Assembly (NCBI RefSeq): GCF_017316125.1
Contig: NZ_JAFLWA010000002.1
Location: 1-39,422 of the forward strand
Direction of reading: 5' to 3'
DNA length: 39,422 nt
From: Enterococcus sp. DIV0660C
Lineage (GTDB): Bacteria; Bacillota; Bacilli; Lactobacillales; Enterococcaceae
Position numbers and translations under genes: made by a program. Of the stretch, positions 8,282 to 17,468 are shown in pieces; within the stretch, counting starts at the first letter, position 1, and each line of letters begins with the position of its first letter. Under the pieces are notes generated by a model. That model worked only from the letters and a program-made list of their open reading frames with translations. It ran no database searches and was not told the origin of the DNA.

Positions 8282-8785
8282 TTGAAGAAAGAATCAAAAA
8301 GAGAAAGAACCATTAATCGTGTATTGATTAGTTTGATCGTATTTTTATTAGCAGTAATTGTCTTTAGTTCGATTTTTTATTTACGATCAAATCGCCCTTA
8401 CGCACAGGCGGAAAAAGAAGCGACTGCTCTTGCAAAAAAATATGCAAATTTGGAAAATGTGGACAAGTTTTACTGGTACACACGTGAGAAAACTTATTTT
8501 TCTCTAATGGGTACGAATGAAAAAAATCAAAAAATTGTGGTCATCATTCCAAAATCTGGTGATAAGGTGAAAGTTTTGGAACAAAACAAGGGTTTAACAG
8601 AAGAAGAAGCTAAACAAAAAATCCAAGAAGCGCATCCAGAAGCTGTGATTGAAAAAGCAACACTAGGAATTTTTGAAGATCAGCCTGTTTGGGAAGTTGT
8701 TGCTAAAGGGACAGACAATTCATTAAATTATTACCTGATTACATTTGAATCAGGGGACGAAGTGAAAACCATTCAAAATATCTAA
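8282..8785 (+). CDS. YpmB/TseB-like membrane-anchored protein (DUF5590, PepSY-like)
   Basis: A 167-aa bitopic protein. A basic N-terminus (KKESKRERTINR) precedes one membrane helix at about residues 14-35; the rest is extracellular and contains two PepSY-like halves, the second with LTEEEAKQKIQEAHPEAVI. Bacillus YpmB (TseB) is a cell-wall elongation factor that interacts with PBP2A. I place the start at the TTG at 8282, preceded by AAAGGAG with 9 nt spacing; the in-frame ATG at 8258 has no proper RBS and overlaps the presumed transcription start. Position between dinG and aspB matches ypmB in Bacillus, which supports the call despite a weakly conserved sequence. Confidence 0.8.
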   Translation: MKKESKRERTINRVLISLIVFLLAVIVFSSIFYLRSNRPYAQAEKEATALAKKYANLENVDKFYWYTREKTYFSLMGTNEKNQKIVVIIPKSGDKVKVLEQNKGLTEEEAKQKIQEAHPEAVIEKATLGIFEDQPVWEVVAKGTDNSLNYYLITFESGDEVKTIQNI

Positions 8786-8804
8786 TTGTGAAGGGACGAA
8801 AAAG

Positions 8805-10001
8805 ATGGAACTATCTAAGAGAGCACAACGTTTAGAGCCTTCTGTGACACTTGCAGCGGCAGCTAAAGCAAAAGCACTGAAAGCCCAAGGTAGAGATATC
8901 TTGAGTTTAACAGTCGGTGAACCAGATTTTGCAACACCTGAGAATATTCAGGAAGCTGCCATCCAAGCTATCAAAAATGGGAAAGCAAGCTACTATACGC
9001 CGACTGCTGGAATTCCAGAGTTACGTCAAGCAATTGTTGATTATTTAAAGCAACAGTATCAGCTTGATTATCAGACTTCACAGACCATCGTTACTGATGG
9101 AGCGAAGTTTGCCCTATACACGCTTTTTCAAACAATTCTTGATCCGTTAGACGAAGTGATTATTCCCGTTCCTTACTGGGTAAGTTATGGGGAACAAGTC
9201 AAATTAGCTGAAGGTGTTCCAGTCTTTGTCCGCGGAGAAGAAACAAATGCGTTCAAAGTGACAGTAGAGCAGTTAGAGGCTGCCCGTTCAGGCAAAACAA
9301 AAGCTGTGATTATCAATTCGCCATCTAATCCGACAGGGATGATTTACACCAAAGATGAGCTTTTGACAATTGGAAAATGGGCTGTTGCAAATAATATTTT
9401 GATTGTTGCAGATGATATTTATGGTCGTTTAGTTTATAATGGCAATGAATTTACTCCAATTGCCACACTAGGCGAAGCAATTCGCAAACAAACGATTATC
9501 ATCAACGGTGTTTCAAAAACATATGCCATGACTGGTTGGCGAATTGGTTACGCAGTTGGTGATCAAACAATCATTGATGGAATGATTACGATTGCGTCAC
9601 AATCCACTAGCAATCCAACAGCAGTCAGTCAGTATGCTGCGGTTGAAGCGTTAAGAGGAGAGCAGGATACGGTGGAAGAAATGCGTCAGGCATTTGAAGA
9701 ACGTTTGAACCGTTTATATCCATTAGTGGCAGCATTGCCAGGTGTCAAACTTGCGAAACCACAAGGGGCTTTTTATTTATTTCCAAACGTGAAAGAAACT
9801 TTAGCTATTTGTGGGTATAGTAATGTGACGAAATGGGTCGAAGATCTGTTAGAAGAAACAGGGGTTGCTTTAGTTACGGGTGAAGGATTTGGTGCAAGTG
9901 AGAACGTTCGCTTAAGTTATGCGACAAATCTTGGAACGCTTGAAGAAGCCGTGTTGAGAATTGCTCAATTTATTGAGAGTAAAAGTCAAAATGAATCCTG
10001 A
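8805..10001 (+). CDS. aspB: Aspartate aminotransferase, PLP-dependent class I
   Basis: A 398-aa cytosolic fold-type I aminotransferase that interconverts aspartate/2-oxoglutarate with oxaloacetate/glutamate. Marks: the N-terminal [13 protein letters not shown] helix and TVGEPDF segment that contact substrate, the NSPSNPTG motif, and the PLP lysine in [15 protein letters not shown] (K238). Length is normal for the Bacillus AspB (subgroup Ib) type. ATG at 8805 follows GAAGGGACG. It lies 19 nt after ypmB and 34 nt before asnS, so these are probably co-transcribed. Supplying aspartate next to an asparaginyl-tRNA synthetase makes metabolic sense. Confidence 0.92.
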   Translation: MELSKRAQRLEPSVTLAAAAKAKALKAQGRDILSLTVGEPDFATPENIQEAAIQAIKNGKASYYTPTAGIPELRQAIVDYLKQQYQLDYQTSQTIVTDGAKFALYTLFQTILDPLDEVIIPVPYWVSYGEQVKLAEGVPVFVRGEETNAFKVTVEQLEAARSGKTKAVIINSPSNPTGMIYTKDELLTIGKWAVANNILIVADDIYGRLVYNGNEFTPIATLGEAIRKQTIIINGVSKTYAMTGWRIGYAVGDQTIIDGMITIASQSTSNPTAVSQYAAVEALRGEQDTVEEMRQAFEERLNRLYPLVAALPGVKLAKPQGAFYLFPNVKETLAICGYSNVTKWVEDLLEETGVALVTGEGFGASENVRLSYATNLGTLEEAVLRIAQFIESKSQNES

Positions 10002-10035
10002 AAGTAAAACAGGAAGAAAAAAAGGAGAGTCATTC

Positions 10036-11334
10036 GTGGAACAAATTCAAATTATTGATTCGAAAAACCATGTAGGAGAAACTGTGACAATTGGTGCATG
10101 GGTTGCTAACAAGCGCTCAAGCGGAAAAATTGCTTTTCTTCAATTAAGAGATGGAACAGCCTTTTTCCAAGGTGTAGTTGTCAAAAGTGAGGTACCAGAA
10201 GAAGTTTTCCAAACTGCTAAGAACTTACACCAAGAAACAGCTATTACTGTTACTGGTGAAATTCGTGAAGATAGCCGTTCAAAATTTGGGTATGAAATTG
10301 GGATCACTAACATTGAGGTAGTTGGTGAAAGCCATGATTATCCGATTACACCCAAAGAACATGGGACAGATTTTTTGATGGATCACCGTCATTTATGGTT
10401 GCGTTCATCACGTCAGCATGCAATCATGCAAATCAGAAATGAAATCATTCGTGCCACATACGAATTTTTCAATGCGAATCAATTTGTTAAAATTGATCCA
10501 CCGATTTTGACTGGTTCAGCACCAGAAGGAACAACTGATTTATTTGAAACAAACTATTTTGATCAAAAAGCGTATCTTTCTCAAAGTGGTCAATTATACA
10601 TGGAAGCTGCTGCAATGGCATTTGGAAAAGTCTTTTCATTTGGACCAACATTCCGTGCAGAAAAATCAAAAACACGTCGTCACTTAATCGAGTTTTGGAT
10701 GATTGAGCCAGAAATGGCTTTTACTCATCAAGAAGAAAGCTTAGAAGTTCAAGAAAAATATGTAGCTTTCTTAGTTCAAAGTGTCTTAGATAACTGTGAC
10801 TATGCGTTAGATGTACTTGAACGTGATAAAGAAGTTTTGAAATCTTATACTAAGTTACCTTTCCCACGTATCACGTATGATGATGCAATTGAATTATTGA
10901 AGAAAAATGGATTTGATGATATTGAGTGGGGCGAAGACTTCGGTTCACCACACGAAACGTTTATTGCGAATTCATTTGAGCAACCAGTTTTCATTTTAAA
11001 CTATCCAAAAGCAATCAAACCTTTCTATATGAAACCACATCCTACCCGTGAAGATGTTGTGATTTGTGCAGACATGATCGCGCCAGAAGGTTACGGCGAA
11101 ATCATTGGTGGTAGTGAACGTGCAACTGATTACGAATTTTTACTAGAACAAATTCGTGAGCATGGCTTAGATGAAAACGAATATTCTTGGTACCTTGACT
11201 TGCGTAAATACGGCTCTGTACCTCATTCAGGTTTTGGTTTAGGGTTGGAACGTACAGTTACTTGGATTTCAGGAATTGATCATGTGCGTGAGGCCATTCC
11301 ATTCCCTCGTTTGTTGAACCGTATTTATCCATAA
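10036..11334 (+). CDS. asnS: Asparaginyl-tRNA synthetase
   Basis: A 432-aa class IIb aminoacyl-tRNA synthetase that charges tRNA-Asn. The N-terminal OB-fold anticodon-binding domain covers about residues 1-110 ([21 protein letters not shown]-like strand). Then the catalytic domain follows, with motif 2 ([12 protein letters not shown]) and motif 3 ([13 protein letters not shown]) near the C-terminus. The length matches the Bacillus enzyme. The start is GTG at 10036 after AAAGGAG; the frame is open for 25 codons further and overlaps the end of aspB, but that part has no RBS and does not belong to the OB fold. A terminator follows after about 150 nt. Confidence 0.95.
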   Translation: MEQIQIIDSKNHVGETVTIGAWVANKRSSGKIAFLQLRDGTAFFQGVVVKSEVPEEVFQTAKNLHQETAITVTGEIREDSRSKFGYEIGITNIEVVGESHDYPITPKEHGTDFLMDHRHLWLRSSRQHAIMQIRNEIIRATYEFFNANQFVKIDPPILTGSAPEGTTDLFETNYFDQKAYLSQSGQLYMEAAAMAFGKVFSFGPTFRAEKSKTRRHLIEFWMIEPEMAFTHQEESLEVQEKYVAFLVQSVLDNCDYALDVLERDKEVLKSYTKLPFPRITYDDAIELLKKNGFDDIEWGEDFGSPHETFIANSFEQPVFILNYPKAIKPFYMKPHPTREDVVICADMIAPEGYGEIIGGSERATDYEFLLEQIREHGLDENEYSWYLDLRKYGSVPHSGFGLGLERTVTWISGIDHVREAIPFPRLLNRIYP

Positions 11335-11481
11335 AGGTTGTAAAAAAAGTGTCCAACTCCAGTAAACAAGAATAAATTGTCAGAAATTGCTTTTCAAATT
11401 TTTGAGTGTTTAGACTGATTTATCAGAGCTACTTCTTGAACACCTTAAATAAGAATACAACTTAATAAAAAGAGTTTAAAA

Positions 11482-11517
11482 AAGAAGTATGACGATACTG
11501 TCATGCTTCTTTTTTAG
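11482..11517 (+). terminator. Terminator after asnS
   Basis: Stem AAGAAGTATGAC / GTCATGCTTCTT with a 6-nt loop, then TTTTTT. The 147 nt between the asnS stop and this hairpin hold nothing I can identify. Confidence 0.85.
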
Positions 11518-11565
11518 TATTTTATGCGATAATAGATTTAAGTAACTTTATAAAAGGAGAATAGT

Positions 11566-11949
11566 ATGAGCTGTTTAGGAAATATTTTATGGTTTATTTT
11601 TGGAGGATTAGTTGGGGGACTTGGCTGGCTGATTGCGGGCGCATTATGGTGTATCACAATTGTTGGAATTCCAATCGGATTACAATGTTTCAAACTTGCT
11701 TCTTTATCTTTTGCCCCATTTGGAAAAGAAGTGATCTATCATCAAAGTGGCTTTTCATTGATTGTCAATTTGATTTGGTTGATTGTGTCAGGTCTTCCTT
11801 TGGCGTTAACGCATATTGTAAGTGGTTTGATTTTGTGTATCACAATTGTAGGTATTCCATTTGGCAAACAATCATTTAAATTGGCTCGTTTGGCGTTGAT
11901 GCCATTTGGAGCAGAGATTGTCGCAAGTAATCACTATTATTTTGAGTAA
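11566..11949 (+). CDS. YccF-domain inner membrane protein
   Basis: A 127-aa membrane protein made of two homologous halves. Each half has a hydrophobic helix followed by CITIVGIP(I/F)G and a FKLA..(S/A)..PFG segment, which is the hallmark of the YccF (DUF307) family. Function is unknown; no catalytic residues are evident. The ATG follows AAAAGGAGA. It lies between two terminators and is thus monocistronic. Family assignment is safe, role is not. Confidence 0.88.
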   Translation: MSCLGNILWFIFGGLVGGLGWLIAGALWCITIVGIPIGLQCFKLASLSFAPFGKEVIYHQSGFSLIVNLIWLIVSGLPLALTHIVSGLILCITIVGIPFGKQSFKLARLALMPFGAEIVASNHYYFE

Positions 11950-11956
11950 CAAATTG

Positions 11957-11998
11957 AAAAGCGGACAAAACGATTTTCGTTTTGTCCGCTTTTTTTTG
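11957..11998 (+). terminator. Terminator after the yccF gene
   Basis: Perfect stem AAAGCGGACAAAACG / CGTTTTGTCCGCTTT with an ATTTT loop, followed by a T run. Confidence 0.93.
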
Positions 11999-12047
11999 AC
12001 AGGAAACGTAAAATGTCAAATAAAAGAAAAAAAGAGAAGGCTTCCAG

Positions 12048-12077
12048 TTGACATATGAATGTGCGTTCATTTATAAT
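12048..12077 (+). promoter_or_regulatory. Promoter with ArsR/CzrA-type operator for the Cd/Zn ATPase
   Basis: -35 TTGACA (12048-12053) and -10 TATAAT (12072-12077) with an 18-bp spacer. The spacer contains TGAA-TGTGCG-TTCA (12056-12069), the TGAA-N6-TTCA core known for CzrA/CadC-type metal sensors. A repressor there would block polymerase. A half-site-like ATTCATATG follows near 12092. Confidence 0.7.
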
Positions 12078-12122
12078 AACTTATGAAGAGATATTCATAT
12101 GTATTGTAGGGAGGGAAAGAAA

Positions 12123-14207
12123 ATGAATAAAGAATATCGTTTAGATGGCTTAGATTGTGCAAATTGCGCAATGAAAATTGAAAAAAAAGTACAGACAATT
12201 GAAGGTGTGCAAGAAGCAAATGTAAACTTTACTACGAGTAAGTTGCGAATCGTTGCAGACGAAGCAGATTTAGCAACCGTTGAAGATAAAACAAAGCAAG
12301 CGATTAAAGAAATCGAACCAGATGTGACGATTAATGAGCTTAAAAATAATCAGCAAGATGACCATGATCATGAACATGATACTAGTTGGGATGATTTGAT
12401 TCGGATTCTTGTTTCCGCAGTGGGAATGGGGCTTTTGATTTGGCTATCGCCGACTGGTGCTATTCGTCTGATTGGTTATCTCCTTATTTATGGGTTAATC
12501 GGTTTTGATGTAATAAAAAAAGCTGTCATGAATATAACTAAGGGTCAGATTTTTGATGAAAACTTTTTGATGGCGATTGCGACAATTGGTGCAATGGTTA
12601 TTGGGGAATATCCTGAAGCAGTTGCTGTCATGTTGTTTTACCAAGTGGGTGAATATTTCCAAGGTTTTGCGGTTAAACAATCACGACGATCCATTCGCGA
12701 ACTCATGGCCATTCGTCCTGACATAGCACGCGTCAAAACTGCTGAAGGTTGGATGGATGTGGCACCAGAAGAAGTCGAGCTAGGACAACAAGTTTTGATT
12801 AAACCAGGTGAAAGAGTCCCACTAGATGGAACGATTATTGACGGTGAATCCATGGTCGATACTTCTGCTTTAACTGGGGAATCTGTGCCACGAAAAGTAA
12901 CCAGTGGCGAAATGATTCTCAGTGGGTTTATCAATAAAAATCAACCTATTGTCATGAGCGTAGAGAAAACTTATGGTGAATCAACAATCAGTAAGTTATT
13001 AGAATTAGTTGAAAACGCTAGTAGTAAGAAAGCACCAGCTGAGAATTTTATTACTAAATTTGCGCGTTACTATACGCCAATCGTAGTTGTCTTAGCTTTA
13101 TTGTTAGCAATTGTACCACCATTAGTGATTCCTGATGCTGTGTTCTCTGACTGGGTTTATCGTGCATTGACATTCTTGGTTATTTCTTGTCCTTGTGCTT
13201 TAGTGATTTCTGTTCCATTGAGTTTCTTCGGTGGGATAGGTGGTGCAAGTAAGATTGGGGTTTTAGTTAAAGGAAGTAACTATCTTGAATTACTTGCAGA
13301 AACAGAAACTGTTGTCTTTGACAAAACAGGGACGTTAACTAAAGGTGAATTTTCTGTTCAAACAATTGAAACAACGATGGATGAAACAGACTTTATGCAG
13401 TATGTGGCAAGTGCTGAACAATATTCTACGCATCCAATTGCCCAATCAGTCTTGGCTGCTTACCAAGGTCCTTTATTAGTGAGTGAACAAGTAGAAGAAA
13501 TTGCTGGTGAAGGAATCTCAGCAGTGATTGAGGCTCATGATATTCTAGTTGGTAATCAAAAATTGATGGCGCGTAAACAAATCGCATTTTCTGCGAGTGA
13601 AGAAGTCGGGACAGTACTTTACGTTGCCATTGACCAAAAATATGTTGGTTTTCTATTGATTGCAGATGCACTAAAAGTGGATGCGATAGAAGCTATGAAT
13701 AAATTGAAAAAAGCTGGCGTTAAAGAAACAGTTATGTTGACAGGGGATGCAAAAAAAATTGCTGACTCTGTAGGTGAAAAAGTAGGCATTGATCAGGTTT
13801 ATAGTGAATTGCTTCCCCAAGATAAAGTTGACAAATTAGAAATGATTCTTGCAAAAAACTCTGGTAAAGTAGCTTTTGTAGGTGACGGAATCAATGACGC
13901 ACCCGTTTTAGCTAGAGCGGATGTCGGAATCGCTATGGGCGGACTAGGAAGCGATGCGGCAATTGAAGCAGCTGATGTTGTTATTATGAACGATGAACCT
14001 TCAAAAATTGCAGATGCGATGCGAGTTGCTCGTAAGACATTGCGAATTGTGAAGCAAAATATCGTCTTTGCAATTGGTGTGAAAGTTTTAGTTTTACTCC
14101 TTGGTGCGTTGGGGTTTGCTTCAATGGGTGATGCTGTTTTCGCTGATGTTGGGGTAACGGTGATTGCTGTTTTGAATGCAATGAGATGCTTACGAGTGAA
14201 AAAATGA
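12123..14207 (+). CDS. cadA: Cd2+/Zn2+ (Pb2+) exporting P1B-2-type ATPase, CadA/ZntA family
   Basis: A 694-aa membrane pump that exports divalent soft metals at the cost of ATP. An N-terminal HMA domain has GLDCANCA (C12, C15), followed by an acidic His-rich linker (DDHDHEHD, 79-86). The membrane motif ISCPCALVIS (CPC at 356-358), the phosphorylated Asp in DKTGT (D400), a HP dipeptide in STHPIAQ and GDGINDAP (from 587) are present. The sequence around CPC plus VKGSNYLE fits Cd/Zn/Pb rather than copper pumps. ATG at 12123 follows GGGAGG; the frame opens 8 codons earlier without RBS. No cadC/czrA gene is next to it although its promoter carries such an operator, so the regulator must be elsewhere. 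Confidence 0.9.
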   Translation: MNKEYRLDGLDCANCAMKIEKKVQTIEGVQEANVNFTTSKLRIVADEADLATVEDKTKQAIKEIEPDVTINELKNNQQDDHDHEHDTSWDDLIRILVSAVGMGLLIWLSPTGAIRLIGYLLIYGLIGFDVIKKAVMNITKGQIFDENFLMAIATIGAMVIGEYPEAVAVMLFYQVGEYFQGFAVKQSRRSIRELMAIRPDIARVKTAEGWMDVAPEEVELGQQVLIKPGERVPLDGTIIDGESMVDTSALTGESVPRKVTSGEMILSGFINKNQPIVMSVEKTYGESTISKLLELVENASSKKAPAENFITKFARYYTPIVVVLALLLAIVPPLVIPDAVFSDWVYRALTFLVISCPCALVISVPLSFFGGIGGASKIGVLVKGSNYLELLAETETVVFDKTGTLTKGEFSVQTIETTMDETDFMQYVASAEQYSTHPIAQSVLAAYQGPLLVSEQVEEIAGEGISAVIEAHDILVGNQKLMARKQIAFSASEEVGTVLYVAIDQKYVGFLLIADALKVDAIEAMNKLKKAGVKETVMLTGDAKKIADSVGEKVGIDQVYSELLPQDKVDKLEMILAKNSGKVAFVGDGINDAPVLARADVGIAMGGLGSDAAIEAADVVIMNDEPSKIADAMRVARKTLRIVKQNIVFAIGVKVLVLLLGALGFASMGDAVFADVGVTVIAVLNAMRCLRVKK

Positions 14208-14278
14208 AATGAATGTATATTGACAAATAAAATATACGAAAAAAATCCGTTATTATGGTAAAAATAACGCATGTTCGA

Positions 14279-14317
14279 ATCCAAGAGATCATTGTTACTG
14301 ATCTCTTGGATTTTTTT
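14279..14317 (+). terminator. Terminator after cadA
   Basis: Stem AATCCAAGAGATCA / TGATCTCTTGGATT with a short loop, then TTTTTTT. A smaller hairpin CGTTATT..AATAACG lies just upstream at about 14248-14269. Confidence 0.9.
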
Positions 14318-14573
14318 CATGTAATTCTAAAAGAAGTCGTAACGGACAAAAATGTATTTTCATTTTTCAGAAAATTTTGTCTTGCAAGTATCATAAGACG
14401 AAAGCTTTTTGAAATAAAAATATTTTTCTGGTTTTATGATGAAAAAATAATTTTAAAATGATGTGTTTATAATAAAAGAATACACACTTAAAATAACAAA
14501 CTATTGCGACAGCCAAAAAAAGTGATTATTATTACATGGTGCAATAGATACTTTATATCAAAGGAGAGAGACA
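14318..14573 (+). promoter_or_regulatory. Leader of the amino acid permease with a CodY-like box
   Basis: At 14362-14376 ATTTTTCAGAAAATT matches the CodY box AATTTTCWGAAAATT in 14 of 15 positions. A TATAAT (14468-14473) is the best -10, without a clear -35, and lies inside a TGTGT-N15-ACACA dyad (14462-14486). The leader can form CTATTGC / GCAATAG (14501-14507 with 14541-14547) before the AAGGAG site. CodY control of an amino acid transporter would be typical; it is an inference. Confidence 0.5.
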
Positions 14574-16040
14574 ATGAACGACAAACAACTGCGCTGGTTC
14601 ACAGTTGCATTGATTGCATTCAATATGGTCTGGGGTATGGGAAATGTTGTGAATAACTATGCACAACAAGGCATTTCCGTTATTACTTCTTGGTTATTGA
14701 TTCTTGCAATCTATTTTATTCCTTATGCTTTGATTGTTGGTCAATTAGGATCAACATTTAAGGACAGTAAAGGTGGCGTAAGCTCTTGGGTTGAAAATAC
14801 AACTTCCAATAAACGACTAGCTTATTACGCTGCATGGACTTATTGGGTTGTGCATATTCCTTACTTGGCACAAAAACCACAAGCAATTTTGATTGCCGCT
14901 GGCTGGGCTGTTCAAGGAAATGGGGATATCGTCAATACGATGTCTGTTCAATTAGTTGCTATTATTTCATTAATAATCTTTTTAGCGTTCTTATACTTAT
15001 CAACTAAAGGATTATCAACATTGAAAGTGATCGGTGGTTTAGCGGGAACTGCGATGTTTGTCATGTCATTACTATTCATTTTATTAGCAGTGACAGCACC
15101 ATTCATCAACCCAACAATGGAATTTGCTACACCACATATGAATCAAGTGAAAACATATATCCCAACATTTGATTTTAGTTACTTCACAACCGTTTCAATG
15201 CTAGTTTTCGCAGTGGGTGGAGCAGAAAAAATCTCTCCTTACGTAAACTCAACAAGAAATCCTGCAAAAGAGTTTCCAAAAGGAATGATTTTCTTAGCAG
15301 CAATGGTTGGTGTCTGTGCGGTATTAGGTTCAGTGGCAATGGGTATGCTATTTGCAAGTGACAATATTCCCAAAGACCTAATGGCAAATGGTGCCTACAG
15401 TGCCTTCCAAATTTTAGGTAACTACTATGGAATTGGAAATGCGTTGATGATCATCTACGCGTTGACGAACATGGTTGGGCAAATTTCTGCTTTAGCCTTC
15501 TCAATTGATGCACCGCTAAAAATCTTGCTAGCTGATGCTGACCCTGAGTTTGTGCCAAACTGGTTGCGTAAACGTAATCGCAAAGGAACTTTGGTCAACG
15601 GGTACTTCCTGACAGGGATCTTAGTAAGTATCATTATCTTGTTACCAATTTTCGGTATCAAAGATATGAACGAATTAGTAAAATGGTTGACTAACTTAAA
15701 CTCAGTTGTAATGCCAATGCGTTATCTATGGGTATTCTTGGCTTATATGATGTTGAATAAAGCATATAAAAAATTCACTTCAGAGTACAAATTCGTTAAA
15801 AATCCCAAAATTGGTTATATCTTCGGTGCATGGTGCTTTGCGTTTACAGCATTTGCGTGTATCTTAGGTATGGTTCCAAAAATTGAGTATGCAGCTGATC
15901 CAAAAGCATGGTGGTTCCAATTGATTTCAAATATCATTACACCAATTGTCTTGATTTTACTAGGAATGATCTTACCTGCGATTGCACGTCGTGATAAGAA
16001 CAAAGAAGTTCCAGTATCAGAAACAATTCCACAAGCATAA
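14574..16040 (+). CDS. APC-superfamily amino acid permease
   Basis: A 488-aa polytopic transporter with about 12 membrane helices. Helix 1 has the FNMVWGMGNVVNN unwound Gly-rich stretch of APC transporters, and helix 6 has VFAVGGAEKISPYV, the substrate-binding FAxGGxE element. The family resembles the glutamate/GABA antiporter-like group, but the substrate cannot be read from the sequence. ATG at 14574 follows AAAGGAGAG. It is monocistronic, with its own leader and terminator, and the upstream CodY-like box suggests nutritional repression. An alternative reading would be a peptide- or polyamine-related APC member. Confidence 0.82.
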   Translation: MNDKQLRWFTVALIAFNMVWGMGNVVNNYAQQGISVITSWLLILAIYFIPYALIVGQLGSTFKDSKGGVSSWVENTTSNKRLAYYAAWTYWVVHIPYLAQKPQAILIAAGWAVQGNGDIVNTMSVQLVAIISLIIFLAFLYLSTKGLSTLKVIGGLAGTAMFVMSLLFILLAVTAPFINPTMEFATPHMNQVKTYIPTFDFSYFTTVSMLVFAVGGAEKISPYVNSTRNPAKEFPKGMIFLAAMVGVCAVLGSVAMGMLFASDNIPKDLMANGAYSAFQILGNYYGIGNALMIIYALTNMVGQISALAFSIDAPLKILLADADPEFVPNWLRKRNRKGTLVNGYFLTGILVSIIILLPIFGIKDMNELVKWLTNLNSVVMPMRYLWVFLAYMMLNKAYKKFTSEYKFVKNPKIGYIFGAWCFAFTAFACILGMVPKIEYAADPKAWWFQLISNIITPIVLILLGMILPAIARRDKNKEVPVSETIPQA

Positions 16041-16071
16041 TTCAGCAATAAAATTGAGACTAGAATTCATC

Positions 16072-16118
16072 ATAGGATCTGACTAACTAGTGATTAGTTT
16101 GTCAGGTCCTATTTTTTT
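16072..16118 (+). terminator. Terminator after the permease gene
   Basis: Imperfect stem ATAGGATCTGACTAACTA / TAGTTTGTCAGGTCCTAT with a 5-nt loop, followed by TTTTTT. Confidence 0.85.
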
Positions 16119-16189
16119 GTGTATCGTAAAAGGTATACATATTCATACACAGAAATAAAATCAAGAAAATAGAAAGGGAAGATCTATCA

Positions 16190-16735
16190 ATGAAGTATTT
16201 AGTCATGGGTAACTCTGGTTCAGGAAAGTCAACATTTGCTCGGGAACTTCAACAAGTAACACAAGCCAATTTATTACCTTTGGATTTTTTATGGCATCAA
16301 ACAAACTACAGTGAAGAGGCTCAAGCTTGGTTTCGATCAGAGCAAGAAAAGTTTATCCGCACAAATGAACACTGGATCATCGATGGCAATTATTTAGGCA
16401 CAAGTGATTTACGTTTTAACCACGCGGACACACTTATCCTCTTGAAAGTGCCACGTCTATTGTCCTTGTTTCGAGTAATTTCTCGTTCCTTCAAACGAAG
16501 AATCAATCCAGCCTCTAGACCAGACATGCCAAGAACATTTCAAGAAAAATTTGATCGAGAATACTTAGACTTTCTGATTTACATTTGGCAATTTCCCAAT
16601 AAACAAGTAGTAGAACTAGAAAAAATTTTGCAGGAACAATCAAATAAAATACAAGTAGTCATTTTGAAAAGTAAAAAAGATAAAAAAATTTTCTTGCAAG
16701 AACTAACAGAGAAAAAAAGAAGAAAAGAAAGTTGA
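16190..16735 (+). CDS. P-loop kinase-like protein (FlaR / adenylate-kinase-like)
   Basis: A 181-aa cytosolic P-loop NTPase. The Walker A motif GNSGSGKST is at residues 7-15, followed by LPLDFLWHQ and WIIDGNYLGT, which mark the group annotated as 'DNA topology modulation protein FlaR' and related to nucleoside or adenylate kinases. The real substrate is unknown. The C-terminus is a highly basic tail (EKKRRKES). ATG follows AAAGGGAAGATC. Its stop codon overlaps the -35 box of the copper operon, so the two units are packed tightly. Family moderately sure, function not. Confidence 0.8.
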   Translation: MKYLVMGNSGSGKSTFARELQQVTQANLLPLDFLWHQTNYSEEAQAWFRSEQEKFIRTNEHWIIDGNYLGTSDLRFNHADTLILLKVPRLLSLFRVISRSFKRRINPASRPDMPRTFQEKFDREYLDFLIYIWQFPNKQVVELEKILQEQSNKIQVVILKSKKDKKIFLQELTEKKRRKES

Positions 16736-16788
16736 CAGTTTTTGTTTACAGTTGTAAACTAAGTTTGTCTTTAAAGATTACAAGTGTA
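16732..16788 (+). promoter_or_regulatory. Copper operon promoter with two cop boxes
   Basis: -35 TTGACA (16732-16737), 17-bp spacer, -10 TAAACT (16755-16760). Two CopY operators of the form TACAnnTGTA are present: TACAGTTGTA (16747-16756), overlapping the -10, and TACAAGTGTA (16779-16788), between the expected start site and the RBS. This is the E. hirae arrangement, 32 bp apart (about three helical turns). Confidence 0.92.
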
Positions 16789-16807
16789 AACGAAAGAGGT
16801 GAAAGCA

Positions 16808-17242
16808 ATGGTAAAAACTAAAATGCCTGTTAAAATCAGCGATTCCGAGTGGGAAGTGATGCGAGTGATTTGGACATTAAACCAAACGACTGCACAAGAG
16901 ATCACCCAGATTTTGGCGGATTCGATGGACTGGAAAGCAGCGACTGTCAAAACATTACTAGGAAGATTAGTGAAAAAAGAAGTTGTGTGGACACAGCAAG
17001 AAGGGAAAAAATTTATTTATCATCCAGCAGTTTCTGAAATGGATACTGTTCGTAGTGCGACAGAAAATTTATTTTCACATATTTGTGCAAAAAAAGTTGG
17101 CGAGACGATTGCTGATCTAGTGGAAGAAGCAACATTGACGCAAGCTGATATCGATAAAATCATGGAACAGTTACAACAAAAAAAACCAGTGGCAACAATT
17201 GCTTGCAATTGTATCCCTGGACAATGTACGTGTAAATCATAA
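16808..17242 (+). CDS. copY: Copper-responsive repressor CopY
   Basis: A 144-aa BlaI/MecI-type winged-helix repressor. The N-terminal DNA-binding domain contains [12 protein letters not shown] and [16 protein letters not shown] (recognition helix). The extreme C-terminus [10 protein letters not shown] is the CxCx4CxC motif (C133, C135, C140, C142), which binds Zn(II) in the repressing form and two Cu(I) when released from DNA. The ATG at 16808 is preceded by AGAGGTG; a GTG three codons earlier lies within that RBS. It is the first gene of copYZAB and controls its own promoter through the two cop boxes. Confidence 0.95.
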   Translation: MVKTKMPVKISDSEWEVMRVIWTLNQTTAQEITQILADSMDWKAATVKTLLGRLVKKEVVWTQQEGKKFIYHPAVSEMDTVRSATENLFSHICAKKVGETIADLVEEATLTQADIDKIMEQLQQKKPVATIACNCIPGQCTCKS

Positions 17243-17255
17243 GGAGGAATTTAGG

Positions 17256-17468
17256 ATGAAACAACAATTTTCAATTCAAGGAATGAGCTGTAATCATTGT
17301 GTAGCAAAGGTGGAAGAAACACTTCAAGCGTTGCCAGGTATTCAAAAGGTAAAAGTAAATCTGAAAAAAGCAAAGGGAACGGTTAAATTTGACGAGAGTC
17401 AAATTCATTCAGAACAGATCAAGGAACAAATTACTGCGTTAGGTTACCCTGCAGAGGTGATTGAATGA
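17256..17468 (+). CDS. copZ: Copper chaperone CopZ
   Basis: A 70-aa HMA-domain protein with GMSCNHC (Cys 11 and Cys 14) and the beta-alpha-beta-beta-alpha-beta pattern ending in LGYPAEVIE. It carries Cu(I) to CopY, releasing it from DNA by zinc displacement, and to the pumps. ATG at 17256 follows AAGGAGG; the open frame further upstream overlaps copY and has no RBS. The stop overlaps the copA start in ATGA, so translation is coupled. Confidence 0.95.
   Translation: MKQQFSIQGMSCNHCVAKVEETLQALPGIQKVKVNLKKAKGTVKFDESQIHSEQIKEQITALGYPAEVIE

Noticed and set aside
13799-14320. 173-codon open frame on the minus strand opposite the cadA 3' end
   Set aside because: It is the antisense of a well-supported ATPase, has low-complexity Ser/Ile/Thr content and no RBS.
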